From Sphagnum compactum (taxonomy: Eukaryota; Bryophyta; Sphagnopsida; Sphagnales), in NCBI GenBank assembly GCA_965153455.1, contig OZ234493.1, positions 17,040,213-17,104,212 on the forward strand: a stretch of DNA of 64,000 nt, given 5' to 3'. The notes below the pieces were generated by a model, which saw nothing but the letters and a program-made list of their open reading frames with translations, was not told where the DNA came from and searched no databases. The number at the start of each line of letters is the position of its first letter. Position 1 is the first letter of the stretch. Both the position numbers and the translations under genes were made by a program. Below, in pieces: positions 24,801 through 36,977 of this stretch.

Positions 24801-27800
24801 AGTCTTGCCAGCCAAATTCTATTATGGAAGCTCCCCACATAACTCAAAACCATCTGAAAGCATTCATACTTTTGCAAGTATTGAGTTGTCAAATATTTAC
24901 ATGCAAGCAAACAAAACAAACAAACCCCATAGACAATTAAAAGATGTTAATCTCTCCAATTCCTTTCAAACTAATCAATCAACCATCACTTATTTTGGCA
25001 CTTTTCCATTTTTCATTGATAACAAATCAATCTAGTTAAGTCTTCATCTAAAAAGTTGCCCGATTCGCATAGGGCTTAATCTCATGTCACAAGGCACGAC
25101 AAGTATGGAAAATGTCCATCTTCCAAAAGGAGGCAATAACCACAATGACAAAGAATTACACATCGTACTTGGTGGATGGCACACCATGGCATCATGCTTA
25201 TTCTTTTTGAGGAATTTAAATTGTCAAAAAACCTTCAAATTGACATAAATTTGAGTTCTAGTCTTGTGTTGAATCAACTTTACTAGTTGGATTAACAGTT
25301 ATGGATGCATGCACACAAAAATCAATAGCCTTCAAATTTGTTCCACACATGTAGGGATGAAATGATGACCTATTCTTGATTGCTGAAAAAGATTGATCAT
25401 GGGCCTTGAATTCATTTACTCCCAAAACTTACTTATACTTGTTATTGACACCTTGTCCAATCAACATACATGAGAAAAAATAAAAATGTAGGGCCCTAAT
25501 ATTTAAGGTCTTTCACCAACATGGCCATTACCATCACTTCTTCCATAGGATTCAAATGCCACACCGTTGTCATCAACAACACAAACACCCATTTTTGTGT
25601 GCATTTGTAGACATTTGAATGCATTTTATGTCCTTGTTTTGTGTATATTTTCCTTTTTCATCCTATCTATGTATACACAAAAGGATTTATAGTAGTTGGG
25701 TTCCACGTTACTTTACACTACCAATGATGATCCACATGTTAAAAATTAGAAATGTGTTAGATAATGGAAAAATGGCAAGCTATTATGGTGGGTTTTCAAA
25801 AAATGAAAATACCTTTTTTTACTATTTATGTTATTGTGCAATTGCAATGGCATATTATAAATAAATTGTTCCGGGTTTCATTTAAATGTTATATTCACTA
25901 CATATATATGACATTGTGAAAATCACAAGATGAATTGGATGTCTATTGTCTATCTATGAGGCTTTTGAGTTTTCAAATAATGTTCTTCAATTCTTGTCAT
26001 TGCTACTTGACACTTGGAATTTATCTCTTGAAAATTGACTCCATCTTGTGTATGACAATTGCACATAGTTCATTATAATTCTTGCTTGCCATCATGGAGA
26101 ATGTGGCCATTGTGAGTTAACATAAAACTAAACCAAAGGCACTATTGATGATAAGTATGGTAGAAACAACTTGGTTGTGCATGAAGATGCTCTTATTTTC
26201 AAGTTGACATAGGTGTACGTTCTTGCAATTTGCACATGGATATTATAGTTGCCAAAGTCAAAACATTGCACTTGGAGGACTGAGTCTTGTAACAAGATCT
26301 TAAAACATTTTGATGGTCATAACATGATGGTTTAAAACTAGAGGAAAGGGTGGAGTTGTCTACACATCCATTCATTGCCATGTTGGTCATCTTGTAAAAA
26401 TAGAACAGATTTATAAAAAATTTATTTTCTTGGAAGCTAATTGTCATTTTATTTTCAGTTTTATCCTTACTCCATTACAAAAAGTACCATGATAATCTTT
26501 GATGCCAATGTTAAAATTGCCTTTGTAACAATGACAATCATGTTTTCAATTCAAACTTCAAGTCTTCCACTTACTTTCTATCACCTAAAAACAATGATCT
26601 TCTCATCCTTTGCAACATCCATACCCAATCATGTTCACAACTTCCAAGCTCCTTTTGTTTATGGTCAAGGCCTTCTATGCTCCAACTATGCTTACAAACA
26701 TTGTATTAACTTCATTGTAATATCATATGATTACATCCATGAATGTGCTCTTAATATCAATAGTCAAAATGATGACAAACAAGTTTCTAATAAAGGAAAA
26801 ACTTTGAATTTATAGTGGTTTTTCTTGTTAGGAGTCCATGATCCACAAAAAAAGGTCCAAACTTAATTTGTCTCATCATATGAACATTCTTATGTTTCAA
26901 GAGGTGAAACAACACAATTACAATACTTTCATTACATTGTAAATTCACAAAGAAACATGAGAATATCTTTTCACACATTTTGTGTATATTTAGTTTCATG
27001 TGCATTTTAGGTTGCGTCAATTATGTAAGGTGCAAATCAGATAACATGAGTCACACCCACCTACTCAAGGGATTACTTTTGGGAGAATATGTTTTAAAAT
27101 ATTTTTAGAAAAAATTTCAAAAGTTTTTTTTTTAATTTTTTAATTTTTCTTTATATTATGTCAAGGTTTATGTAAAAGATTTCAAGACATGTTTAATTTT
27201 CAAAAGTCTTGAAGCCTATTTATAAATCCTTTTAATGTTAAAAAACATGCGTTATAATATTTAATGAATGTTTTTGAAAGCTTTTTATTCATCAAATTTT
27301 TTTAAAAGTAATTCAGATGTCCCAATGATATATTATGAACCTTATTGTATATAAACATCTTATGATTTCAACACCAAATTAATTTATTGTTGTTGAACAT
27401 GAAAACTAAGCACCCGTTACACTTGTTGTGGTTCCTATTAATGTGGCTACACCTTATAGAACTTTGTTCATTGTAAATTGTAATATTAATTTGTGTGATT
27501 TATTTGTAATTATGAAAAATATGGACCACCAACAACATTAATTTCCTTTGTTTCCATTTAAACAACATACATGTTTTATGACTGAACTAAAATAATGATC
27601 ATTGCAAAATTTTGGATCAAGTTTTTTTAACACAAACAAAATTGCATGAAAAACCTAAATAATTTTCATCCCCAACCAAATCATTAATTATTATGTGCAA
27701 TACATGATCGACCATTTTGATGATATGTGTGGCAATGCCACAAACCACAACTATGATCCCTAAATTGTGATCCCTAAACCCCCCCCCCCCGCTTGGTATT

Positions 27801-29455
27801 TTGGATTTTAATGTTAAGGGTAAGATTCCATTATCATACGTCACATGTGGAGGAATGTTGCACCATCAATGAACATGGAGGATTTCAATGAACTTCTTGT
27901 GATTATTGTGTGAAGATCACAAAGGTGAAAACTTTTGTTACATGAATTTTTTTGCATTTTCCACTTGTGTTTGTTGGGTTATGCATGTTGCTTATTAGTA
28001 TGTTGGTTGGGTTATTATTTGATTTCAAGGGGTAAAGGGATTACCAAAGTGTGCTCAAGTTTATTACAACTTAGGGTTTAACACATGTTTTTAGGTTGGC
28101 CTTTTAGTAGTTTGTTATTACTATTAGATGTGAAACCCTAGGTGAAAGACTATGCGCCTTTCCACACATGTTTTTATCATCAAAATGAGCCTAGGGGTCA
28201 TAATTGTTGTGGATATGGCAAAACATTGTATTTTGGTTTTTCATCTTGTGTTTTGGGCTTGGACTGCTATGTTGTTGCAAATGAGTTTCATTTTGTGAAT
28301 TTAAAGGTTAGGAACTTTTTAGGAAGGTTGTTATGTTATTGGGTATGTGTTTCAACAATGATGGGTGTAAGTGATGATATGGTAAGGCACAACACCAATT
28401 TCAATTTCATGTCCCTAGATTATCTTTTTCCCAAGTTCTGAGATTATTTTTTTCCCATGTTCATAAGCATTTCCATAGTCCATTATTCAATGTTATTGAG
28501 TAATTATGAACATATTAAGGAAACTTGGATACTAAATTACCATTTATTTTATGCCAATCGACCAAATGTTTAACACAAAAACAATGGCTACACAATTTTA
28601 AAATATTTTTTATGTCAACAAATAGGTCGAAATTTCCCATGGGGATAACATGACAATTTCAAGAAACCTAACAATGCAACTTAATCATGTTAAATCAACA
28701 TCATATGTGAATATGGTGAATTTTTCCCAACAAAGTTCCCTCCTCACCCCCCAATTTTTTTTCATGTTATGTTTCACATAGTGTTTCATGTTGGGATTAT
28801 TAGTTTTTTTTTCATGTCACATACATCACTTCATGACACAATGTGAAATGATGTGATGACATGTCCAACCATTGGCATTAGCTTGTCCAAATGTTTTCAT
28901 TAAAAAAAAATTGTTTAGTCATCAAACCATAGTTCAACTACATGTAAGATGAACTTGACCTCTTAGGTTTGGAAAATAAAAATAAAAATGAAATATTAGA
29001 AGGGAGGTCCAAATTGGACCCTTTAAACCTCCTTATCTTTAGCCTAGTCCAAAACCCCCAAACTTCCAAAATGGGCCAAACATCTATGGTTTGGAAAAGA
29101 TTCAAATTTCTTCAACACACGATAGTAATGGTGATGGAGCTTGACTTTTATAAAAGAAACCTAGTTGTAAATTAATTTGCAATTAGAATAAATTATCCCA
29201 TATCTTTTTTCTTTTTTTCAATGTTGTAAACTATATAATTAAAAATGCACAATAAAATCAAAAACCGCAAATTAAAATAAAATCCTCTAAAAAAACTACC
29301 TACCTACCTATTTACCCACCTAATTAACATAGGTACATATATATACATACATATAACTTAATTAATTTAAAATATTACCTATCAACTAATACCTGACCTA
29401 ACCTATTAATTAAAGTAACATATGTCACACTTAGCTTAAGCCCACATGGCATTTA
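21829..29455. other. Long intergenic stretch after the receptor kinase, no supported gene
   Basis: 21,829-24,300 has intermediate composition (3' flank of the kinase gene); beyond that the DNA is AT-rich. A frame at 22928-23245 (minus) is open for 105 codons but shows no domain. A 12-base C run lies at 27779-27790. Frames at 26441-26815 and 28142-28441 have no recognised motif. I found no RNA gene. Confidence 0.5.
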
Positions 29456-29459
29456 TGTC

Positions 29460-29770
29460 TAGACTATATTAAACATTGTCTAAACTAAATTTCGATTAAA
29501 ATTTGACTAAACATTTGTTCAACTAAAACTTGATCCACATTAGTTAAAGTAAAATTTGGCTACACCTTGGCTCAATCAATATTTGATTAAACATTGGTTC
29601 AACCAAACTTTTGCTAAACTAAACTTTAGTTAAATATTGATTAAAATGTTTTTAGTTCAAACTTGAATAAAGCTTGTGTAAACCTTGGCTAACCTAACAT
29701 TTGGTTAAAACTTGGTTAAACATTGGCTAAATTGAAAGTTGGCTAGACCTCGACAACATTAAACATTCAC
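29460..29770 (+). repeat. Degenerate TTGGTTAAACA-type short-period repeat
   Basis: Words such as TTTGGTTAAAACTTGGTTAA, TTGGCTAACCTAA, TTGATTAAACATTGGTTCAA and GACTAAACATTTGTTCAACT recur every 12-20 bases through the interval. The same vocabulary (GGCTAAACTTGG) builds the satellite at 58,605-59,700, so both may derive from one expanding sequence. Confidence 0.6.
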
Positions 29771-29779
29771 TTGAATTTG

Positions 29780-30890
29780 AAATTTTAAAATATGAAATTA
29801 AAAAAAGGCCTTGGAATTTTTTTCAATCATCAATAATTAATATCAAATTATGTATTAATTATTTTTAGTAAACACTAGATATTAGTTGTACTTAATACAT
29901 AATAAATAATAAAAACTAGTAACTATAAATACTAACCATCAATTATGAACTAGTTTGTTATTATTATTATTATTAAACTAATTATTAGTTGCAATTAATA
30001 ATATTTATTACCTATAAAGTATAATATATAATTAAAAACTAATAATTTTATTTTTGTACATACCTAACAACTTCCTTACTGAATAATTAGTTTAACTTAA
30101 CTATTTATTTTCATAAATTGACTAACTTCTTAAATTTTTCATTTAAGAATTGACCCTTATGTTCATTTAAATGTAATATTAGTTACAAGTTGGTTATTTC
30201 ATATAATGTAACCAAGTTCTAACTAATTATGAAATACATTTAGCTTGTATTCAAGGTGTATTAAAGATATATTTACTCATATTATGTGCATATTAAAATT
30301 TTAAAAATTTAATTTAATTTTATATGGTTTGTTTAAAATATACTATCTTTTTTAAGGTATGATAAGTTAAATAATGGTGAGGTCATATTAATATGATATA
30401 ATCGTCATATTAAACAAATATTAATTATTGGTGATTTATTACTATCAACTAATTGATTACTTAGTATAAAATATGAAATAATTAATTCTAATTAATTAGT
30501 TCATTAATTTCAAACTAATACTAACCAATATATAATAATCGATGAATTATTACCATTAGAATTTTGATTAGTTAGAAAAAAATTGTAATAGTAGTTAGTT
30601 AATTAAAATTTCTTTAATATTTTCTTAATAAGTTAATAACTAAATAAATTCATATTTAATAATTAAAATTTTCAATAATTCATTAACTATTAAATATTAC
30701 TAAATTATTTAATTAATATAATTTAATTATTCAGACTGGATAATTAACTATTAATCTAAATAAATGAGTGTAATTCAGATATTTAGTAATTTGACATTTC
30801 ATACCTTGATTTAGACTACTTAATTCAAATAATTAACTAACATAAAAAATGAAAATATTTAATTCTTAATTGCATAATTTACAACATAAA
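29780..30890. other. Extremely AT-rich island
   Basis: Roughly 1.1 kb made almost wholly of A and T (for example ATTATTATTATTATTAAACT near 29955 and repeated TTAATTAATTA). No coding region. Such islands can act as matrix attachment regions or nucleosome-poor DNA, but nothing in the sequence proves that here. Confidence 0.7.
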
Positions 30891-33155
30891 AAACAAGGTG
30901 TATAATATGTGTATCAAACTAGTTTACATGACATAAAGACAATCAAATGATGACTACTTTTGGAACTAATTTGATATAATGGCCTTTGGTTAAATGAAAA
31001 ATCCCAAAAGTTAATCAAAATGGAAGGATGAAAAACTTAGTAGTGACAATTAGATGCATGATAATCACAATAATCATAATTAAATGAAAAGGATAGTGAT
31101 CAACTATAAAAATGACATATTATAGTTACAAAATGACAATTAATTGAATATAGTCACAAATTAAATGGTTACATTAAAAAAAAATCTTCTAATGAATGTG
31201 ATTCTTTGTCTTTGTAAAGGAAGTTTGGATTTGTTTTACTCAAAAAAATCTTGGAGATGGTCCCATGGAATGACTACAATTATGGCCTCCTCATACAAGC
31301 CATGCCTTTCGGTAATATGAAATAGTCACATGGTATCACATTTTGAAAATGGTCCAATAATAGTTTTTTGAATTGTTGTCTTTTATGCCTGAAGTAAATC
31401 CCTTACCTTAGAAAGAACAAAAGGTTGTACAACAATTTTTCAAATTCTTACATCATACATTAGCACTTTGTAATTTAGGCTTGTCACAATTTTTGGGATT
31501 CTTGCATCATTCACCACCATTGTGTTAAAAAAAGGCTTGCTACAATTTATAGGAATCTTAGGTCATCCACCACCATTATATAATATAACGTTGCCAATCT
31601 GCAAATTATACACTAAACTGAAAAGCTTCAAAATACAAGAAAATTGAAATGCAAACATGGATGAAAAAAATAAACACTGAATGCAAATGTTACGTGGTGA
31701 TGGAAATGACATTGGATTCTAGGAGCAAAGATTTGGAAGAAAACATTAATTGATGCTCTAGAAGTTGAAGAAAGAAAATTAATTGATGCAATGCAAGCTT
31801 GAATGAATAAAATAAATCACAAATGTGGAGATGGAATAATGTGAATTTTGTAATAAAGATTTAGAAAAGAACATTAAGTGATGCACTAGATTTTAAACAA
31901 CAAAAATAGGAGCTTTTGCAACCCTAAACATTTGTAGAAACACAATTATAAGTAAAGTACAAGGCAAGCATGCATGAAGAAGAATAAACTTCTATAAATG
32001 GAATATGCATTGAATTGTGCAAACAGACTAAAACATATACAAGGATAAAAGAAAAATGAAATGAAAGATGTGCCCTCTTTTTGGGTTGGGTTTGTTGCAA
32101 TGTTTAGTTGTGGTGTAGCAAAAAAAAACAAGAAAAGAAAAAAACACTCATATGTCATTTGGTTTGGTCATGATTTATGGAATAGGTCATTGTTTCAAAT
32201 TGCATTTCACTAAGTATAAATATCTACTTACAAATCGAACATTGAGATTTTATGTCTTATTAAATTACAACTAAACTACCACATATTTTATAATATCTAG
32301 TGGATCACATCACTCTTGAGCTATCAAGTCTTACTTTTGGCATATGGATTTGCAATTTTCATTTCAACCCCATTTTGAATACCAACAAAAACAAAATGTG
32401 ATCTCCCAACTACCATGGCCCATATGTTCTTTTTTAAAAACATTTTCACAAGAAAAACTTATTGCCACCCACTGAATCACCCATTTCGACCATCAATTTC
32501 CAAATTGCACAACCACCCACCATAGATATGAAAAAACAACAATTTAATACTTGGAGTTTCCAAAGATTCAAGTTTCACTTCCTTCCACCCACATCAATTT
32601 CCCTACACTCTCAACTTCTTGGTTCTTAAGCATTCAAAATTTAAGAATATCATGCCAACTCAAACAAGCTCATTAATCACCTAAAGTTTTTCATCAACTC
32701 CACCATAGCTTGCTGCACTAATCATATTTTTGCCTAATTCTCCAAATCCTTAAACTTTTCTACACAATGGATAGAAATGAAAACCTCAAGGACTACAACA
32801 ACTAAAACCATGATCATAGGCATTTTTCCCAAGAATTAGCACAACATCTACATCCTAAACAAAAGCCATACCTAGAGCATTTCAAATTCTCTCTACCCAA
32901 TCCAAACAATAGTTTATTGAGTACTTACCAAATTCAAGCATAAGATTACCAAATTCAGTTTTTCATACTCCTTTCTTGCTTCAACAAAATCCACAACACC
33001 AATATGACATCAAATTCATCATAAAAAGTGAAAAAAATAAGCAAACCAAGTTAAGAAGAACACTAGCATGCCCCCACACAAAACAACAAACAAGGCACCC
33101 ACATTCCTCCGACATTCATGAACATCTGAACCTGCAAAAATAAAATAAAACAAAC
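30890..33155. other. Intergenic AT-rich DNA, no supported gene
   Basis: No coding region with a recognised motif. A local direct repeat of CTTG..ACAATTT.T.GGATTCTT.C words occurs around 31430-31560. From about 32,370 to 33,130 the plus strand is strongly C- and A-rich with few G bases. Confidence 0.5.
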
Positions 33156-33158
33156 AAA

Positions 33159-33281
33159 CTACACCTATTTTGGAGACCCCCCACTTCTGTCAATCATGTT
33201 AATAGGAATCAGCACTGTTGAAACTACACATATTTTGGAGAGCCCCCACTTCTATTTATGTTAATATTAATCAGTCCCAAC
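33159..33281 (+). repeat. Two-copy 65-bp tandem duplication
   Basis: CTACACCTATTTTGGAGACC at 33159 recurs as CTACACATATTTTGGAGAGC at 33224, offset 65 bp. Similarity continues through CCCCACTTCT and GTTAATA..AATCAG. It lies about 500 bp upstream of the ACT-domain gene start. Confidence 0.8.
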
Positions 33282-33350
33282 AGTGACTCGTCGAATTAGG
33301 GCATGCTGATTTACCTTCTTCAGCGTTATTTTTTGGTTCAGGTGAATCGA

Positions 33351-33533
33351 CCCATCACCGATCACCTGCCTATGACCAAACACTTATTGACATCTTCATC
33401 GTATGTGCTTATTTTGAGTGATTTGAAATGTTATATGGGAACACTACCTCAAGCTCTAGAAATCATCTTTGAAGTGCAAAGCAAAAGGAGTAATAAAAAC
33501 ATAACAAGAAGAAAAATAAGCTTTCTAACTTAC
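33351..33533 (+). repeat. Dispersed repeat, copy 1 (upstream of the ACT gene)
   Basis: Begins CCCATCACCGATC and ends with AAGAAGAAAAATAAG then TT.CAA.TTACAA. The same blocks occur in the same order at 46374-46515, with a deletion of roughly 40-60 bp between them in the second copy. This copy sits within 500 bp of the first exon of the ACT gene. No coding function is recognised. Confidence 0.55.
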
Positions 33534-33846
33534 AACACACGTTTTTTGTCCTTTTTTTTTTGGGATGCCCCCTACTTTCAAATCTCATAATTTTCTCTTT
33601 TTTTTTTCATTTCAAGCAATTTAAATATATTTTAAATAATTTTTACTGTTTTTCCACTCACTTCTGGCGACTTAAAACCTCAAAAATCACGAGTTTTTCG
33701 AATTTCTGATTCTTAATTTAGCTTTTCGTCAAAATTTCGCCAGTTAAAAAAGCGCTGCTCCCCTGCAATCAAACACTCTTCAGGCTTCCTTGCACTCTGT
33801 TAAGCGTCTTGAACACATCGACGAAGCAACCAGAAGACCACCAAGC

Positions 33847-36800
33847 ATGCTCCTGCAGCGGCTGTGGCGGCTATGGCCGCAACCTCATTGCCTTCTTCGT
33901 GCCATCGCTAACAAAGTCTCTCCTTCCTGCCATTCTGTGCTGCCTCACGAAGGTATTGTACTCGGTGAGTTCTTCACTGTCATTAATCTCAACGTCTTTT
34001 TTTTTGTTTTTTTCTTCTTCTTTTTCTTCTTCTTTTCTCCGATTTGCATTTTTTTTGAGCTTACGTGTGGGACCTGTGACATCTCTTCCTGGCCTTCTGT
34101 GTTACTTCACGAAGGTCATGTCTTCTTCGCTGTCTTCTGGGATCGTTTTGTCGCTGAAAGTTGAAGAAGGAAAACGCAATGTAGTCATGTCTTCTGGAGA
34201 AAAAAAGGTGAGTGAGTTTCTGTTCACTGTTCGGGTTGGATGTCCACTGGGTGACCAAAGTTGTCTATTGTTACTTACTACTGTCCCAGAAGTTGTTCCA
34301 TCTTTAAGGAAGGAGGCAGTAGCTATAGATGGAAGTAGAGAAAGGGAGTCAAAAAGTGTCCGAGGAATGTTGCACATTTCTTCCTTTGTTACATGTTGCT
34401 TGCTTGCTGGTTCTGCTCAATTCTGTTTCTGAGGACCTGGAAAGTTGTGTTGTGGCAATATGTAACGATTCAGGTTTTTCTTTTTCTGTTTTCTTTTCTT
34501 TTCTTTTCTTAGTTTAATAATTGATTATTATTATTTAAATATTTTTTTTAGCTCTTTAGAGCAGTACCTATGTGTCAAATCTGACAAAGTGAAGTACTTG
34601 GAAGTAGTATACTTCAGTAGACATTTTTGAGCTTCAGAAATTTCTTGTTTCATGGCATCAAAACCCTCAAATGCATGAGGGATGTACATACATTTTGGAC
34701 ATGATCACACTGGGTTGCTTGATTGCCATGCCCCATAAAGACCAAACCATTGCTACTTGTCTGAGTCTGGGCATATCTTGTCATCAACATAGTACAGTTG
34801 ACTAATGATTTGTGATGCCTAACTACAAAATGTGCAGGTTCCAGAACATGTCGGGGGATTAGTAGTGCTACTGCATATGCATTGAGACCATGGAGCTCCC
34901 ATGCACCATGGATTCACAGTTTGCAACGTATGTGGACTCTGCAACCTGGATAAATGGAGCTCTGATATGTCACCTTCTCTTGATGGTCCATTCTATGTTC
35001 AACTGACACTTCTTGTTTTAGATTTGGGAATATTTTTCCACAAACTTAGGGTCATATTTGTGCTATGAGCCCACAGTGAATCTCTCAGATGGGAAGGGCT
35101 GAGGACTATAGCAACTCTTGACAGTATAGTGTGCGTGGTTCATTTTCTGGACAGAACAGCAATTCAGCAGTTGGTGGTAACAGCTTCAGGACCTGATAGA
35201 CCAGGCATTGTAGCCAGGATGACAAAGCGAGTTCTTGACTGTGGAGGTAATGTGGCAGAGAGCTGGATGGCAAGATTGGCTGGTGACTTTACTGTTCTGA
35301 TGCTAATCACATTTGATATAGCGTAAGTCAGACCTCAATGTTTGTATCCTGTTTATTCACCTGTGTTGCCTGCTCATACTCTTAGGTTCAATGTATCTAT
35401 GAATGTCACTCAGGTAATTTAGGGTTTAGGGTTTAGTCTTGCAATCCTCAAATGGGTTGTGTTTGAGTGTCAGGCTAGGTGTGATGAAGGTGTCTTTCTT
35501 GAGTCACAAGTAGGGTCTTGTGCATAATGCTGCACATTTGGGGTCTGGGTTTCCTGCTGTCATGGATTACTCAAAGTTATGGAGAGGCATGTACAGAACA
35601 GCATGGAAGGCAGAACAACTGCACAACTCTCTCTTAGAGATTGATGGTCTTCAGGTTGGTGTTTCGAGTTCAATTGCTTGTCATACAAGTGTATCGTCAA
35701 GCAGTGGTTGTGCAGATACAATATGCATAGGTCACTGAACAATGTGCAATGTTGTTTGGAGAAGGTAGGGGTTTTAGTAATGTTAAAAAAGACGAAGACC
35801 AATGTTCCACTTTGCAGCAATCTTATGGAAGTTATGGGTTTTTTCCAGTTTGGTACAAGATGGATGTCTGATGAGCGTGTGAAAGAGACACACCTGCTTC
35901 ATAAATTTCGAAAGATTTTGCTGCAGGATGCAGACAACCCAGGCATGTTGTGTCTGAACCCTTGAAGTTGCAGTCATCACCCTATAAATGATATCTTTGT
36001 ATCACAGTGATGGAAGCAGCGCACTGATTTACATCAGATCAACACTGAGGCAATGTGCCCAATTCTGCCTTGATACCTTGGTTATCAGGTGTAGATTGCC
36101 TGCATACAGCTGCATGCACCATTATCCTGATTATCAATGTCGACAGCTATATTTTGGCTTGTTATTTATTGTACCTCTCAATTCTGTTTCAAACTGGAGG
36201 GTGTATTTACCCCAAATTCATTTTGCTGCTATGTTCTTTCCTTGTGCAAGCTCTTGAGTAAAACTGGTGAAGAGGAAGGCATGAGGATCCACTCCTGCTA
36301 AGGTGCTTGTTATTTATCTGCAGCATGTGGGGAGGTGCAGGTCTTGTATACAATGTGACTGGGTATCTTTTTTCCCATGGTATCAACATTGAAAACTTGG
36401 AAACCCACACTGAACAGGTGCCAACAACCCTTGATTCCTGATATTTTTGGTCTGATTGTGGCCCTTTGCTTGGAAGCCTTGGTTTATACATTCAGCCAGT
36501 TCTACTTCTCTCACAGAAGTTTCCTTCTGTAAAATTCTGCTGCTGCTGGTCAATGATGTTTGGGTTGCTAAGATGCAGACAGCTAATGTCCCCTCTCACA
36601 ATGGTTTGTTTCTTAAAAACTCCTTAGGAGTAGTTGAATTCATCAAATTCTTGAATATTGCAAGATCTAATGCTGGCAAATCTTCCCCCCCTTTTTTGCA
36701 TATAAACAAAACTGCATGCTGATGCTTTGTGTGGGGACATATATATGTAGGTTACTTTCCATGGGTCGGTATGACTAAACAGGCACCATTTGGAGGAGCA

Positions 36801-36977
36801 ACACTGTTCATGATGGCGGGAGTGATAGCAATGCCAGTGAGATTGTCAACACACAAGCTTATCCACAACTTGGATACATTGCAAACCACTTTGGGTGTGG
36901 ATATTGCTATCTCCAACCTTCCTGTTTCTACCAACCATAAGTTTCAGCTTCCCTCTCCACCTCAGGCCATGGTATAG
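33847..36977 (+). CDS. GcvR-like protein with two ACT domains, probable mitochondrial targeting, seven exons
   Basis: Exons: 33847-33952, 34838-34927, 35160-35322, 35597-35654, 35849-35942, 36341-36417, 36783-36977. They sum to 783 nt (260 residues) and all phases agree. Residues 1-65 form an Arg/Leu/Ser-rich leader (MLLQRLWRLWPQPHCLLRAI) typical of mitochondrial targeting. ACT domain 1 (about 66-150) has LVVTASGPDRPGIVARMTKR and WMARLAGDFTVLMLI; ACT domain 2 (about 159-241) has LLQDADNPGLVYNVTGYLFS, GINIENLETHTEQAPFGGAT and LGVDIAI. This is the layout of bacterial GcvR, which controls the glycine cleavage system, itself mitochondrial in plants. A role in glycine or one-carbon control is inference. 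Exon 1 is the least certain. Intron 5 is either GC-AG (35943-36340) or GT-AG (35947-36323, adding a short insert). ACT domains usually bind amino acids. Confidence 0.82.
33916..34115 (+). repeat. Duplicated exon-1 end within intron 1 of the ACT gene
   Basis: The 38 nt closing exon 1 (33916-33953, ending TTCTGTGCTGCCTCACGAAG then GT) are repeated with changes at 34078-34115 (TTCTGTGTTACTTCACGAAG then GT). A polypyrimidine tract (about 33995-34052) separates them. The second copy keeps a potential splice donor, but joining it to exon 2 in the transit-peptide frame is not supported. Confidence 0.6.
35418..35436 (+). repeat. Telomere-type TTTAGGG units in an intron
   Basis: TTTAGGGTTTAGGGTTTAG lies in intron 3 of the ACT gene (35323-35596). 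It is two and a half units of the plant telomere repeat and includes the telo-box sequence AAACCCTAA on the minus strand. Telo-boxes are known regulatory elements near plant genes; whether this one acts is unknown. Confidence 0.8.

Noticed and set aside
33809-34432. 207-codon open frame over the ACT gene start
   Set aside because: It runs through a polypyrimidine tract, reads Ser/Phe-rich low-complexity text and conflicts with the transit-peptide frame that fits downstream exons.
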